Shown here: piece by piece, positions 12,808 to 24,064 of the stretch
Layout: every line of letters begins with the position of its first letter
How positions within the stretch are numbered: position 1 is the stretch's first letter
Assembly (NCBI RefSeq): GCF_000247815.1
Contig: NC_021674.1
Span: 82,506,935-82,570,934, forward strand
DNA: 64,000 bases
Direction: 5' to 3'
DNA from: Ficedula albicollis
Lineage: Eukaryota > Chordata > Aves > Passeriformes > Muscicapidae
Translations under genes and position numbers: made by a program
The notes under the pieces: generated by a model
The model's database searches: none
What the model was told of the DNA's origin: nothing
Seen by the model: only the letters and a program-made list of their open reading frames with translations

Positions 12808-12974
12808 AGTCTGAACTGGCCAACTCTTCATATTAATTCTGTTCATGATCTCATCAGGACTGTGGGGTTTGAAAAGCTCTATATGTTATTTAGTCTGAAC
12901 TGGCCAACTCTTCATATTATTTCTGTTCATGATCTCATCAGAACTGTGGGGTTTGAAAAGCTCTATATGTTATT
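12808..12974. repeat. 84-bp tandem duplication
   Basis: Units 12808-12891 and 12892-12974 begin at 'agtctgaactggcc' and end at 'atatgttatt'. Two substitutions were seen ('attaattctg' versus 'attatttctg' and 'caggactg' versus 'cagaactg'), about 2.4% divergence. Confidence 0.92.
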
Positions 12975-14573
12975 GCATCCCAGCATAACAAGGAAGGAAG
13001 GCAGTGGGTTTTTTGATGTAAACATGTTTTTAATGTAAACATGTAGGAGTATATTCACAGATGTCTCTTTACTCACCAAAGAAGGTGCTTCTGCAGAGAG
13101 ATCGTATCTATCTGCGGTGTTATCTGTAGGGGCACTCCAAGGATATTATCTAGGTTTGAATATTTTGTGACTATTCCCTCTGCAGCCCATACAAAGTTGA
13201 TAACACCAAGGCTAATTTGGGATGGTTTTTTACTATAAATTACTGGTATTAATTTTTCCTATTTTTCGTTAATTTTTGTTCTGAGTTTCAATTCAAAAAT
13301 TCATGGGATTAACCAATTTCAGTTGATTTAAAGTTTTGGTGACTTCTAGAAAAAGAAGAAAAAACTACATATTGTCCAGTTTGGGATACAGATTAATTAA
13401 AAAACCACGTGTGAGTTTATAGTTGGGAATAGTCAAATCCAAACTCTGCCCTTGAAATTCAAAATTTCCATCTGGAAAGTATAACTTTTAACTCCTAGGA
13501 ATGTCCTTTCATAGTCTGACCTTAAAACATCGTGCACTGTCTTCTGTGCACTGCACAGAGATAGCGATGTAATAAAACCCAGCAGGGTGACTTCAAACAT
13601 ACATGTGTTGCCACTGGAAGCTATAATTCAACTTATTCTTCAGTGTGCTTTTAAAGGTAGCTGAAAAGGTGCTTACAGAGCTGCACAGGGAAATCATCCT
13701 CTTCAGGGGTGTGTGTACACAACGTGTGGGGGTCCAACATTCACCCACAGCAGCAGGAGATCATGGCAGTAGCAGCAGCAGCAGCAATAAGCTGGCACTC
13801 AGCAGCTAACAGGAAAGTAAACTAAGTCAGGAATTAGGTCCAGAATGCAAACACAGAAAGAATTTCACATACTGTGCCATGAGCATGCAAGTTTCCACAA
13901 GCACTTCCAACTCCATACTATCTCTCCTCTCTGTTCTTTCTCAGCTCCCATCCTTCCCTCTGTGTTGATGTACAGAGGTAACTTTGCTGTTTCACTTGAC
14001 CATATCATGCATTAAAAATGAAGAAAATGAATAGAAAATGTATGTTAGTAATCAGCAGGGATAAATCCCATATGCCTCATTGCATAGTACTGTACAAAAT
14101 GTACTCCTGTATGTACAGTAACACGCTGCATTAAGCCAGAAGGAAAACTCTTTACTAACTTTGGCGTAACAAAGCTATCTGTATATTAAAAACAAGCCCT
14201 TATTTATTAAGACCCCCAAATCCCAACATCCATTTAAAACCTGGGCCTCTTTCAAATTCTCTGAGTCATCATGAAGAGCATGATTCATTCAGTAACCCCT
14301 GCTCACCACGACTCTTTCAGGAGTAAGAACAGATTCAGTTTTAAGCTTCCTCTGGCAATTTGAAAACCAGTATCTGGCTACCAATCTCTGTTTCTAATCC
14401 TGAAGAGCATTGCATCCTATTGCTGCTTCTGCATTCCTATCCTAAAAATGAACCCCTCTCTTCTGAATAATTTGGAGTATAATCTCTTTAAATGCCTTTT
14501 AAGGAGCCATGAAATTCTATTTTTCAAGTCAGATGCAGCTATTTTGAGGACTTGCCTTTCCAGGAGAGGGAAC
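12975..14573. other. unique non-coding sequence
   Basis: No gene seen. It holds a short 'atgtaaacatgt' pair near 13016-13045, a run of CAG triplets at 13771-13787 and otherwise single-copy sequence. No open frame of 60 codons or more was noted here. Confidence 0.6.
13771..13787. repeat. short (CAG)n run
   Basis: Five consecutive 'agc' triplets and a partial sixth, flanked upstream by further interrupted CAG triplets near 13747-13757. A short, impure trinucleotide microsatellite in non-coding sequence. Confidence 0.7.
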
Positions 14574-14760
14574 TTCATAAATGTTAGTCCTTTCACAGAG
14601 CTAGGAACTGGTGCTGTCCAGCTGTGATCTCCTGGCCCCAGCCTGAAAACACACTGTTATATAAAATTTCATAAATGTTAGAACTTTCACAGAGCTAGGA
14701 ACTGGTGCTGTCCAGCTGTGATCTCCTGGCCCCAGCCTGAAAACACACTGTTATATAAAA
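14574..14760. repeat. 94-bp tandem duplication
   Basis: Units 14574-14667 and 14668-14760 start at 'ttcataaatgttag' and end at 'gttatataaaa'. Two adjacent substitutions ('gttagtcctttc' versus 'gttagaactttc') are the only differences seen. Confidence 0.92.
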
Positions 14761-16698
14761 AGTTCTGTTAACCAGAGACTCAAAAGATGCCAGTGTCATG
14801 AAACACATTTGTTCCAGGAATCCTTACCAAATGCAGCCGTCTAATGAATTTCTTTTTGTGAACATTAGGAAAATTTTATTGATTAACCTCTTGTGTCTGC
14901 TCAGAAAGAGCAAAGCAAGCAGAGATGCTGGGACCCACATTTTGCTCTATGCTTGGAGGAACATATGGAAGTATTTCCCAGCCAATAGTTCAGTGAATAT
15001 TTGTGCCTTTTCAGTTTAACCAGTGCTTTGTCATGACTGCTTGCTCAGAAAATTTGGCCTCCTTTCATCTATATACATTTCCTTATTCCTATACTTAATG
15101 GCAGCACTCCATATCTTTTGCATTTATACCACATACTGGGATTTTTTTGGTTTTCTGATTGCTTTCCATTTCATGATGCGCTGCATGGTGCTCTTAAAAC
15201 TGCATGAACTCCCCTTGATATGCACCCAAAAGAACTGTGTGACTTGTTCTCCCAAACATCATGTGAACTATTGTGCTTCAAGTATCAGAAAAATTATTCC
15301 AAATTCCTGCTTCTTTTCTTTTGAGAACTTTCCAGATAATTTGTCACTTAAAAAAATGAACTCTAATTACAAACCATTCACTTCTCTGAGATTGCTTATT
15401 TCATACAGGTTACTAATTAATGACTTGCAGGCTTTACAGATAAAAGCTGAATTTGGTGAGTTTTATATTCAAGGCTGACAGTTTGACTTCAGAAAAAGTT
15501 GTTTGCTTTTCTCTACAAGTAATTTAATGGGGATTTGTTTTTTGGGGCTTCTTGGGGTTTTTTTTTTTGTCTGTACAAGGGAATGCAGACATTCTTCTTT
15601 GCTCAGTTTATTTGATCACCGTGGCTCTCCCAAATGATGCTGAATTATTTAGGAACTGATCTTGCTTTTTTATGAAAATAAATTCTAGACATATTATACC
15701 ACACATCTGATCTTTAATTTCTTTTGGATAGTCACCTCAGTGGTAATTTACACTCAGTGGTCTGAAACTTCGGGAAAGCCTGCACTGCTTTTAGGTGATC
15801 TGCAAGAACATAACTAAGCCAGTGTTTGTGGGGCCTAAATTTTCTGACAAGGAGTCTTGCCCTTGATTAAAAATTTTTCAGACCCAAAATTAGGGGGGAA
15901 AAAAAGATGGCAATCACTCTTCTACAATAAATTATATTAATTATTTCCCATGCTTTCACTGTGGAACAAAACAACTAGTGAACTAGGCATGTTTGTTTAT
16001 GTGTTGATGGGATTATTTATAGGAGTAATAGTACTGTCTATAGTCACATCTTAGGAGAAACCTGAAACACTTAGAAAAATGAGCAGCAGTACGCAAAAAG
16101 GATGAAGTCAGGTTCATTTTCAAATATTCTTCCTATTGTGGGACAACCTGAACAGAGAATTAATTTCAGAAGCATCACAGAAATGACAGTTCTCTGAATG
16201 ATTAGTTTGAAATTAAATCCTCGTTTTACAAATCAGGATTGAAAAGGGAAAACAAAAGACTTTAAAAATTCCTTGTATATGTCTCAGAGATGTCTGCTTT
16301 CTGAATTACCATTATTTTAATTTTTTTGGTATTCCTTCAATGAATACTAGATTCTTCACTAAGTTGGTGAATTGATTTGGAGTACTTGTGAAATGAAAGA
16401 ACCACAACATTTAAAGTAATGGACATGGATTTTTAAGCTATTTTAAGTACTTTAATTTATTAACTTAAACTCACTTCATGCCAATGAGCAAAGCTAGAAC
16501 AAGGATATTTTTACTGAAGGGAAATCAACTTTGGCTGCTTTTGGAGATATGAAAGACACTATCCAGGAGAGATAAAATTATGATTATGTATACATGCTGA
16601 TACATGCATATTTAAATGTTGAAAAATTATTTAAATAAGACATTTTTAAAGTACGAAAATACTCTGCAGGTTAAATTCAAAGCAAAAGAAAGCCAAAA

Positions 16699-16727
16699 TT
16701 GACATTGTGACCCTGTCACAATGTCAA
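16699..16727. other. perfect 12-bp inverted repeat (hairpin)
   Basis: Arms 'ttgacattgtga' (16699-16710) and 'tcacaatgtcaa' (16716-16727) are exact reverse complements around the five-base loop 'ccctg'. Such a compact stem could form in RNA or cruciform DNA. Function is unknown. The surrounding sequence does not extend the pairing enough to look like a microRNA precursor. Confidence 0.75.
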
Positions 16728-17430
16728 AGTCTGTCATTCATTTCTATGGAATGAGGATGTTGTTCTTCGTTTTTTGAAGGTTCTTTAAATCTATGTGTAA
16801 TACAGTTGATGCATCTCTTCACAGGGCTGCCTGCTGCTTGGTGTGATTTATCACACCACTTAGCATGACTGCAAAGCTAAAATTTATAACTTACAGATAC
16901 AACTACAAGAAAATTTCTGTGGTAGTGAAACATTTCATTATCAAATGACTAATCCAAAATACACGGGGATGAACCATCTTGGTAGATAGACATTTACAGA
17001 AAGTAAATATTGCTACTTTGTCACCATCCAAAGAACCAGATATTTGATCTTGTGAAATGAGTTAAATGTGTTACTTGCTCATATTTGAAAAATATACTTT
17101 CACTGTGCTGTAAGACCATGTCATGCTCCAGTAGTAATGTCTCTGGCTCCATCTAGGAGGCATATATCTGTTCAGTGACTGCACAAGCACAGCACTTCAG
17201 GAAATCAGTAGGATTGCTTGTACGTGGCTGTTTCAACTCATTAATAAACTGGTAATCTGGATATATCAAAATAACAGATCTAACAGTCTTTACTGTCTAA
17301 AACCAAAACAATATGCTTTTTTTTTTTTTTAAGCAGCTGACTAAGTTCCAATCCCACTGCTGCTAAGGCCAAACGCTGAAGTATCCTCTCAAGGCACCTG
17401 CAGAGTGAGGAGGACACCTGATTTGAAGCT

Positions 17431-17464
17431 AAGGTTTGACTGGAATTAAGGTTTGACTGAAATG
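17431..17464. repeat. 17-bp tandem repeat
   Basis: 'aaggtttgactggaatt' at 17431-17447 is followed immediately by 'aaggtttgactgaaatg' at 17448-17464. The copies differ at two positions. Confidence 0.75.
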
Positions 17465-18763
17465 AGAATCTATTACTCATGGATTTCATCGTCTGCGTTC
17501 TGTGAGATAGCCTCATGCTAGGCTGAAAGCCAAAACAGCTGCTTGCTTAAATTCCTTGCTGGCTGGAGCACCCCAGGACTCTCTGGCTGTCTTTAGGCTG
17601 GAATCCAAGAGTAAGGGAAATGAGTCCTTAAGCACACAGTCTGAGATGTACCCTGAAGGGTTTGACTCTTCTTCCTCCAGCTACATCAGTCACCTTTGCC
17701 AGGGATGACAGCAGCCAGCATCCATGACCCTGGATCCCTCCTAGGGGCATGGGAGGGCTGGTGAAGCCGGTGCCTGAGTGCCAGGTGACTCTACAGGCAG
17801 TAAGATTCTTGTGCATGGGGGTTTAAGAAGTTTAGAGAATATCTGGGTATGCTCTTGTTGAGGTGATCAGGATGCAGAAAGAATCTCTTGAGCTGTGTCT
17901 ATTTTGCCGAGGAAGTGCACTAATCATGGGAATGGTAAAATCCTTACTGATCTTCCTGAAACTAGGCTTTCACCTAGAAATCCCTAACAAAGAATTTGCT
18001 AGAGTCCTATTTCCAGCCAGTTCAGAGACCTGAGTATTTCAATAAACAGAATTTTTTCATGCTAGCATGCCATTCACTAAACCATAATTTGAAGCCCCTC
18101 TTTATTTCTGTGTGAGCCACTGTCGGGGGATTTGTTATGTTGTTTCAGATGGGAGACCTGCAAGTTTCAGTATGTGCTTGTTCACCTACACAGAAATCAG
18201 TGGCCATTTCTGGAGGCAGTTTTCCCCAGCTTTTTTACAGTGGCACAAATATTATATCAGAATAATAAAGTCCATGTAAAGCAGTAGTTCATGTATTTGA
18301 GATTTTGTCTATAAGAAACATTAGGAATAAATGCAGTTGGATTTCTTAGTACTGAGTTTGTAGGATCCTTCTGTACTAGATAGCAAACAATACCAACAGA
18401 CTCTAAGCACTCAGTACAGGCTTGAATAAATAATTGTAAACCACATGTCCAAGTTGCACTACTTCTAAGAAACATTTGGATGCTCTGTTCTCTTTATTTT
18501 TCCATATTTTTAAAGATGACATAATTTCTTCTTTATTGTCATTATGTAGCTGTAAAAATGAAACAAAACAAGCTTACAACACACTGTCTACTTTCCTGTC
18601 TGACAGCTGCTTTAGGATACAAACAGGCATTCATTCTTCCCTGCCAGGGTGCCAACTTCTTTTACTGCTCTCTTAGCAGCAGCTCTGAATAAGCAGCTCC
18701 TGATGCTGTTTGTGTGATGCTAGCTGTCCTCACTGTGAGCTGGTTCAGCCCTGCATGCTGCTG

Positions 18764-18779
18764 TCTCTCTCTCTCTCTC
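18764..18779. repeat. (TC)8 microsatellite
   Basis: An uninterrupted run of eight TC dinucleotides. Confidence 0.85.
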
Positions 18780-20738
18780 ATACAGCACTGAGAAAAGTAT
18801 TCACTTAAAGCACTGAAGAAAAGGTGCAGATGGATGCTCTCTGCTACCTCCTTTCAAAAGCTGTTAATGAATGTATCTGGATGTCTGTCTTCACAATTCT
18901 CCACATTCATCTGCCACCCACCTCCTTGGTCAGGGAGTGTAAGATGGGAACTACACGTTCCCAACTATCTGCTGGTGTAATAAGACCAGCCTGAGGCTGC
19001 TGAGCAGCATCTGTAACAGAAACATTAAATCAGCTCGTGCACCCAGCTCTCCCCAGATGAGAATGGCTTGTTCGTTCAAGCTCATGTGCATTGACTTCCA
19101 CGGCATCAAAGTGCTCATTACTCTGAAAGCTACGCCTGTTAGTGGTAACAAAGGAATATTTCTTTCTTTTTAAAAGCATACAAGGTTACAGATCATCCAC
19201 ATAGCATCAATAAAAGTGTATGAAATGAGACAGCACTGTAACAATAGTTTTCCTCTTAGTTTGTGAAGGAGCACTAATTAGAGAGGATTTTCAGACATCA
19301 AACTGGGAAGTGTTTGCTGTGTGAAATAAAGATCTTAAGGATAGGAACTGAGTCATCACAGCTCTGTGGCCCTGAAATTTGTTTTTCTTAATGGAAACAG
19401 TGTAATACAGTTCAGAGAAGGAATCTTGTTGAACTCCCTACACTTGAGGCTGGCAAACAGCAAATATGAGAAGTTACGCAAGCCACGGTTAAAGCTCAAA
19501 GTGATGCCATGGCTGTGGAATTTGAGAGCCTTATAATTTCCAGTTCAAAATCTTCTCTTTGGAAGAAAAGACCTTGCAGTAATGAATGAAGACACATTTA
19601 ACCATAAATATACAAGGGAGCCTTTGCAAGGATCCAGAAGAAGCTGTAAGGGAAATCAGCTTAAGGAAACTAGAGTACCCTGTGAGAGGACCACATCCTG
19701 GTGCCGTCATGACGAGCAGCTCCCTGTGCCACTCGTACCTCCCTGATGAGGTGAATGGAACTATTCACTGAGCAAAAACCTAATTGGCTCAAGCAAGCTG
19801 CTGGAAGGACTAAAATTTCATAGCAACAGGACTGAGAGCTCTATTTTTGGGGATGTACGTGGTATGTGTGACCCTTATTTGTCCATTAGGAGTACATTTC
19901 ACTCCTTCATGGTTGAAGAGCAATCCAGACATACTCATGACTCATTGAAGGCAAAAGTAAAAGAAAAAAAATTGCAGATGAAGCTGATAATTATGAATCA
20001 TCCAGTTACTTTAACACTCAGATATTTTAAAATATTCAGCCAGACTATTCATTTTTGTTTAAACTCAAAATTTCATGGCTAGTGTAGCTGACACACTTAA
20101 GCAATAAAAGGTAGCCTTACAAAATAAGATTTGCAAACAGAAACATATTTTTCATAGCTGAGGACAAGATTGTTCTCCATTATAAAAAATAATCAGATTA
20201 CTGAAGAAGCCTTGAGACTGCCATAGTTTGTAGGGCAGGTCATGCCATGCACTAAGCGCTTGTGAATAAACTTGCTATGGAGGAGTATTGCTCCAGCTAG
20301 AATTTTGTGCAAAATCAGTGGCTTCCTTCCCAAATAACCAGGTCAGTTGTCTCAGGGTTGGAGTCTTCAAAGGATCATATGCTGCTCCTTAGGTTTCAGA
20401 CAATAACTTCCACCCAGGTTGGTGGGATCTAATTTCTCACTGTGTAATGTGTAAGGGAAACATACTCACCCAAAATTTTCAGGTTTCTTCCTTAATCCTT
20501 CATACACTGAAGTTTTCCAAACAGTGCCAAGTTGAAATATACCTAAGAAAAAACAGAAAATGAAGGGGAGATACTTTTCACATTATGGTCTATGCTCCGG
20601 TACTTTTGAATTATTAGAATAATTAGAACAAAATAGAAACTAGTGCAAATGAGCAGTGAGACCAAAGGAAAGCGCATAGACAGAATTTCTCAAGGCTCAA
20701 TATGATGTCAACCCTTCCCACGTTTAATCAGTCCTGTA

Positions 20739-21068
20739 GACTGTGTCTGCAGTGACTGGGACACAGTCAATCAACTTCCCTTCTTCAGACACTCTATTTA
20801 AAAAAAATAGTCAACCATTTAACAGCAAAATTAATTTAATAAAGTTTAGACTTTCATTGGACTGTGTCTGCAGTGACTGGGACTCCAGACTTCCCTTCTT
20901 CAGACACTCTATTTTAAAAAAATAGTCAACCATTTAACAGCAAAATTAGACTGTGTCTGCAGTGACTGGGACACAGTCAATCAACTTCCCTTCTTCAGAC
21001 ACTCTATTTAAAAAAAATAGTCAACCATTTAACAGCAAAATTAATTTAATAAAGTTTAGACTTTCATT
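20739..21068. repeat. 120-bp unit, three tandem copies
   Basis: Copies start at 20739, 20860 and 20949 with 'gactgtgtctgcagtgac'. The first (20739-20859) and third (20949-21068) look identical at offset 210. The middle copy (20860-20948) is shorter: it lacks the right-hand 'atttaataaagttt' part and has a rearranged 'gactccagac' in place of 'gacacagtcaatcaac'. Full, truncated, full fits two successive duplication events or a deletion in the middle copy. Confidence 0.92.
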
Positions 21069-22133
21069 AAAAAAGTAACATACGTTTCCATACCAAAGGA
21101 AAGGTCATTATTCAGACGAGTTCTTTAAGCTAATTTTCAAGGAAAAAATGGAAATTTCAACACAAAATTAAATATAAGAGAAAATATTCATCAGTACATG
21201 GGCCATACCAGAAGAGGCCCACATATTTTTATAGTCTGATGTTTCACTAAATATTTTCCTTCAAAAATGTACAAACATCCTGTCTGTTTTTATGTCACTT
21301 ACTGACCTTTTTAAACTCAGAAATGTTTACAAATAAGATATTTTTGCAATAAATTTATAAGTTCTGTTTCAATGAAACTAAGTACAAATATCAGTGGACT
21401 TAAAGAAAGAACAATTTTTCTGTCTGAAATTTTAATGAAAAAACTCCAATGTTGCTATTCAAAAGCACTTACAAACCCAAAATATTTCCATCAGGACAAA
21501 ATAAATGGATCCATCCCAAAATGAAGTTGATTCTTATCTTTCTACCTGACGCCCAGAAGAGTGACATGCTCTGGGGGCTCTCACTGTCCTAGTGAGCACA
21601 TGGAGATGAGCTCAAGGGGGAACAGGGAATGATCAGCTTTGGTACCTGACCTGAGACCTGAAGGTAGAAATGTGAGAGGCCAAAGCTGATTGCAAGAACA
21701 TCAGATAGTTTTATATGTCAGCGATTTCATGACGAAGAATGTTGCATTCACTTTTGGTTTGTTTCTTTTTTTGTCAGGAATGCCGGTTTTTTCTTCCTCA
21801 GCTTCCATTACCTTTCCTCTCCTTATGCACCCACAAAAATAGCTCAGGAATCTCAGTTTCCAATTCTTCAGTGGAGCCACCCACAACCTCAGAAGAGCAG
21901 TAATCCAGGTGTTTTCTCTCCAGTTTCCAGCTCCCCTGACTTGCAGGCCACTGTGTCTCTCAACTGTTTCAGTTCTGACTTAACCCCTGTGGTACATCAT
22001 GGGAACCGCCTTGCCAAGCTCTCTCTTCGGAGGCAAAGCCCAGCTCAGCCAGGTCCCTGTGCCCAAGGAGAGGAATGCACCTGCTTGCAGCCCTGTTCCA
22101 CACCCACAGAGCAGCAGGATGCATCAGAGCTGC

Positions 22134-22215
22134 CTGTGCCTGCAGGCACAGTGGGAGAGGAGCGTTAAAACGGATTGAATCACGCTCAACGAAACCGTAT
22201 ACACACAACAGCGCG
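22134..22215. other. CpG-dense spot with 18-bp palindrome
   Basis: An exact palindrome, 'ctgtgcctgcaggcacag', occupies 22134-22151. Seven CpG dinucleotides follow within about 53 bases (22163-22215), including 'gcgcgc', in a region otherwise poor in CpG. This could be a small regulatory element or a recently arrived, not yet decayed sequence. It is too short to be called a CpG island. Confidence 0.4.
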
Positions 22216-24030
22216 CACAAAGAAGAAACTCAAAGTGGCTTATCATCATGAAACAATGAAGAGAAAAATTTTGGATCAGAGCTCTTGTTCTGTGAGGAGT
22301 TTAAATATTTAGACTTTTGGTCTCAGTTCCAAAAATGAAATATTAAAGTCATGCCTTCAATTCAAATTTAACCAGCTGAACAGAATAAAATGGAAACACT
22401 CAACTTTTTTTCCACTTTTTCTTTCCCCTTTTTCCCTTGTTAATCTTTAAAGAAGTTAGAATAGCAAGGGAAAAAATGAAGGAAATGAAAAATTATTGTT
22501 TTGGAGTGGGCAATAATGGAAACTAATACCTGACATTATTCATTCTATTTTATTTTATAGCAAAGAAAAGGTCATAAAATGATAAAATGATAGGAGAAAA
22601 GCAGAAAAACTGGAAAAATCCAAAGGAAGTTTGCAAACTAAGTACTCCTAAGCTCAGAGGACTTACTTTTTTGTTAGCTTTTAAAACAAAAATTCAATCA
22701 GCTCAAATGCCTTTCTAAAACACATGACTGAAATATTCCTCTAAATTTATGTACCTCAATAACTTAACTCCTATCCACTGGGATAAGAGTTACAAGAAGT
22801 TGCACTTGCAGGTTTTAGTGTGTTTCTGAAAATTAGAAAAGATTATACAGCTGGGGCATAGTGGTAAGGAACTTCTAGAAATAATGGTGGGTACTGGCCA
22901 GCTGCACTTTGAAGCAAGCTGAAGTCAAAGTTTTAAAAAATCAAAGTGTTTATACAAAGTTGAGAGTAACTCTCCTATAAAATGAAGGAAATCTTGAATT
23001 TGAGGATCACCACTTTATTTGTCCATAAACAGATTGTATCTTTTACACATGCCCACATTCACCATATACTTTGTGCTTATGTGTACAAAACACATTCATG
23101 ACTCTTTTAGAGGAGCCCAACAAGCAGGATCAATGAAGCACTCTGGTTCACAGCTGAGGTTTCTCACCTCCATAAAATCTCCTTTCTATTATAATAGCCT
23201 GCCTGCATAGCTTCCAAAAAGGTACTGAGTTTGTGTCAGTGACTTTTTGAAGGACTGCCTTGCAAATTTGTAGGCATTTAAACTTAACGCTTAAACCGTG
23301 ACCATACATGGGAACCTATGAATATCTACGTCAAATAGTGAAAAAGAACTATCTAGACTCCAATATCTGGTCCGGGGAAATCTGTTGATTCACCATCCTT
23401 CCCTCACAAAGATCAATAGCTGAAACTTTTGAAAAATTGCCAGGAAAGCATATTTCTTTCATCTACAGCCTGCAAGATTTCTAAGCCAAGAGTATGAAGT
23501 TTTACTTTTATCTGCCCCAATGGATTTTCCTTCCATCAGTTTGCCCAAAGTTCTGCTGAAATGTTTCCCTGTTAACATTTATCAGTAACAGTGTCCTGTG
23601 AAAAAAAGAAGGAGCTTCTTCTTTTTACCACTATGTTTCTCTTGCCCATTTTATCCCTCAATGAAAAACATGCATATTGCTCCTATGCACTGCATCAGAG
23701 GCTTCTACCATGCAAAGGCAAGCCATGTAATAACATTCTGCAGGGACAATAAAGAAGATATAGGTAGAGATATGAAGTAACTGGTAAGGTCACAGCATTC
23801 TCAGAAAATACATGCACTTTTGATCAGGACTATAGTATTTTTAATCCTGGGGTTTGCTTGCTGTCTCATCCTTCACATTTGTTTCCAATCCCACAGCTTA
23901 CTTTTTTAGTTAGCTTTCTTATTTTGGTTTAATTACACAACAGAGCTGCATAATAGGCTAATTTTTCATCCAGACATATTTGGTTTTCTAATGTTTGATT
24001 TAGGTGATTGTATTTGCCAGTGAAAAGGTA

Positions 24031-24064
24031 TATTTTTTTCTCTCTCTCTCTTCTTTTTTTTCTT
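24031..24064. repeat. pyrimidine-rich simple repeat
   Basis: A run of T and CT dinucleotides, essentially all pyrimidine across 34 bases. Confidence 0.7.

Larger units (their letters stand above)
14761..20738. other. unique AT-rich sequence, no gene seen
   Basis: The longest frame is 151 codons on + at 15023-15478, but it begins at GTG and has no recognisable domain. A T14 run at 17317-17330 and a 16-base CT run at 18764-18779 are present. About 17600-17830 and 18940-19170 are richer in GC and CpG than their surroundings; the latter is open for about 75 codons on + and also open on -, which is ambiguous evidence for coding. Confidence 0.55.

Noticed and set aside
15023..15478. 151-codon + frame with hydrophobic stretches
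   Set aside because: It starts at GTG and lies in AT-rich DNA where T-rich frames look membrane-like by chance. No family resemblance.
17681..17784. Exon-like segment between 'cttcctccag' and 'ccaggtgact'
   Set aside because: All three + frames contain a stop, so it is not a coding exon; a non-coding exon cannot be argued from sequence alone.
20739..21068. Three regularly repeated segments as a possible CRISPR-like array
   Set aside because: The units are about 90-120 bp and abut without spacers, in a vertebrate setting with CR1 elements; it is a tandem duplication.
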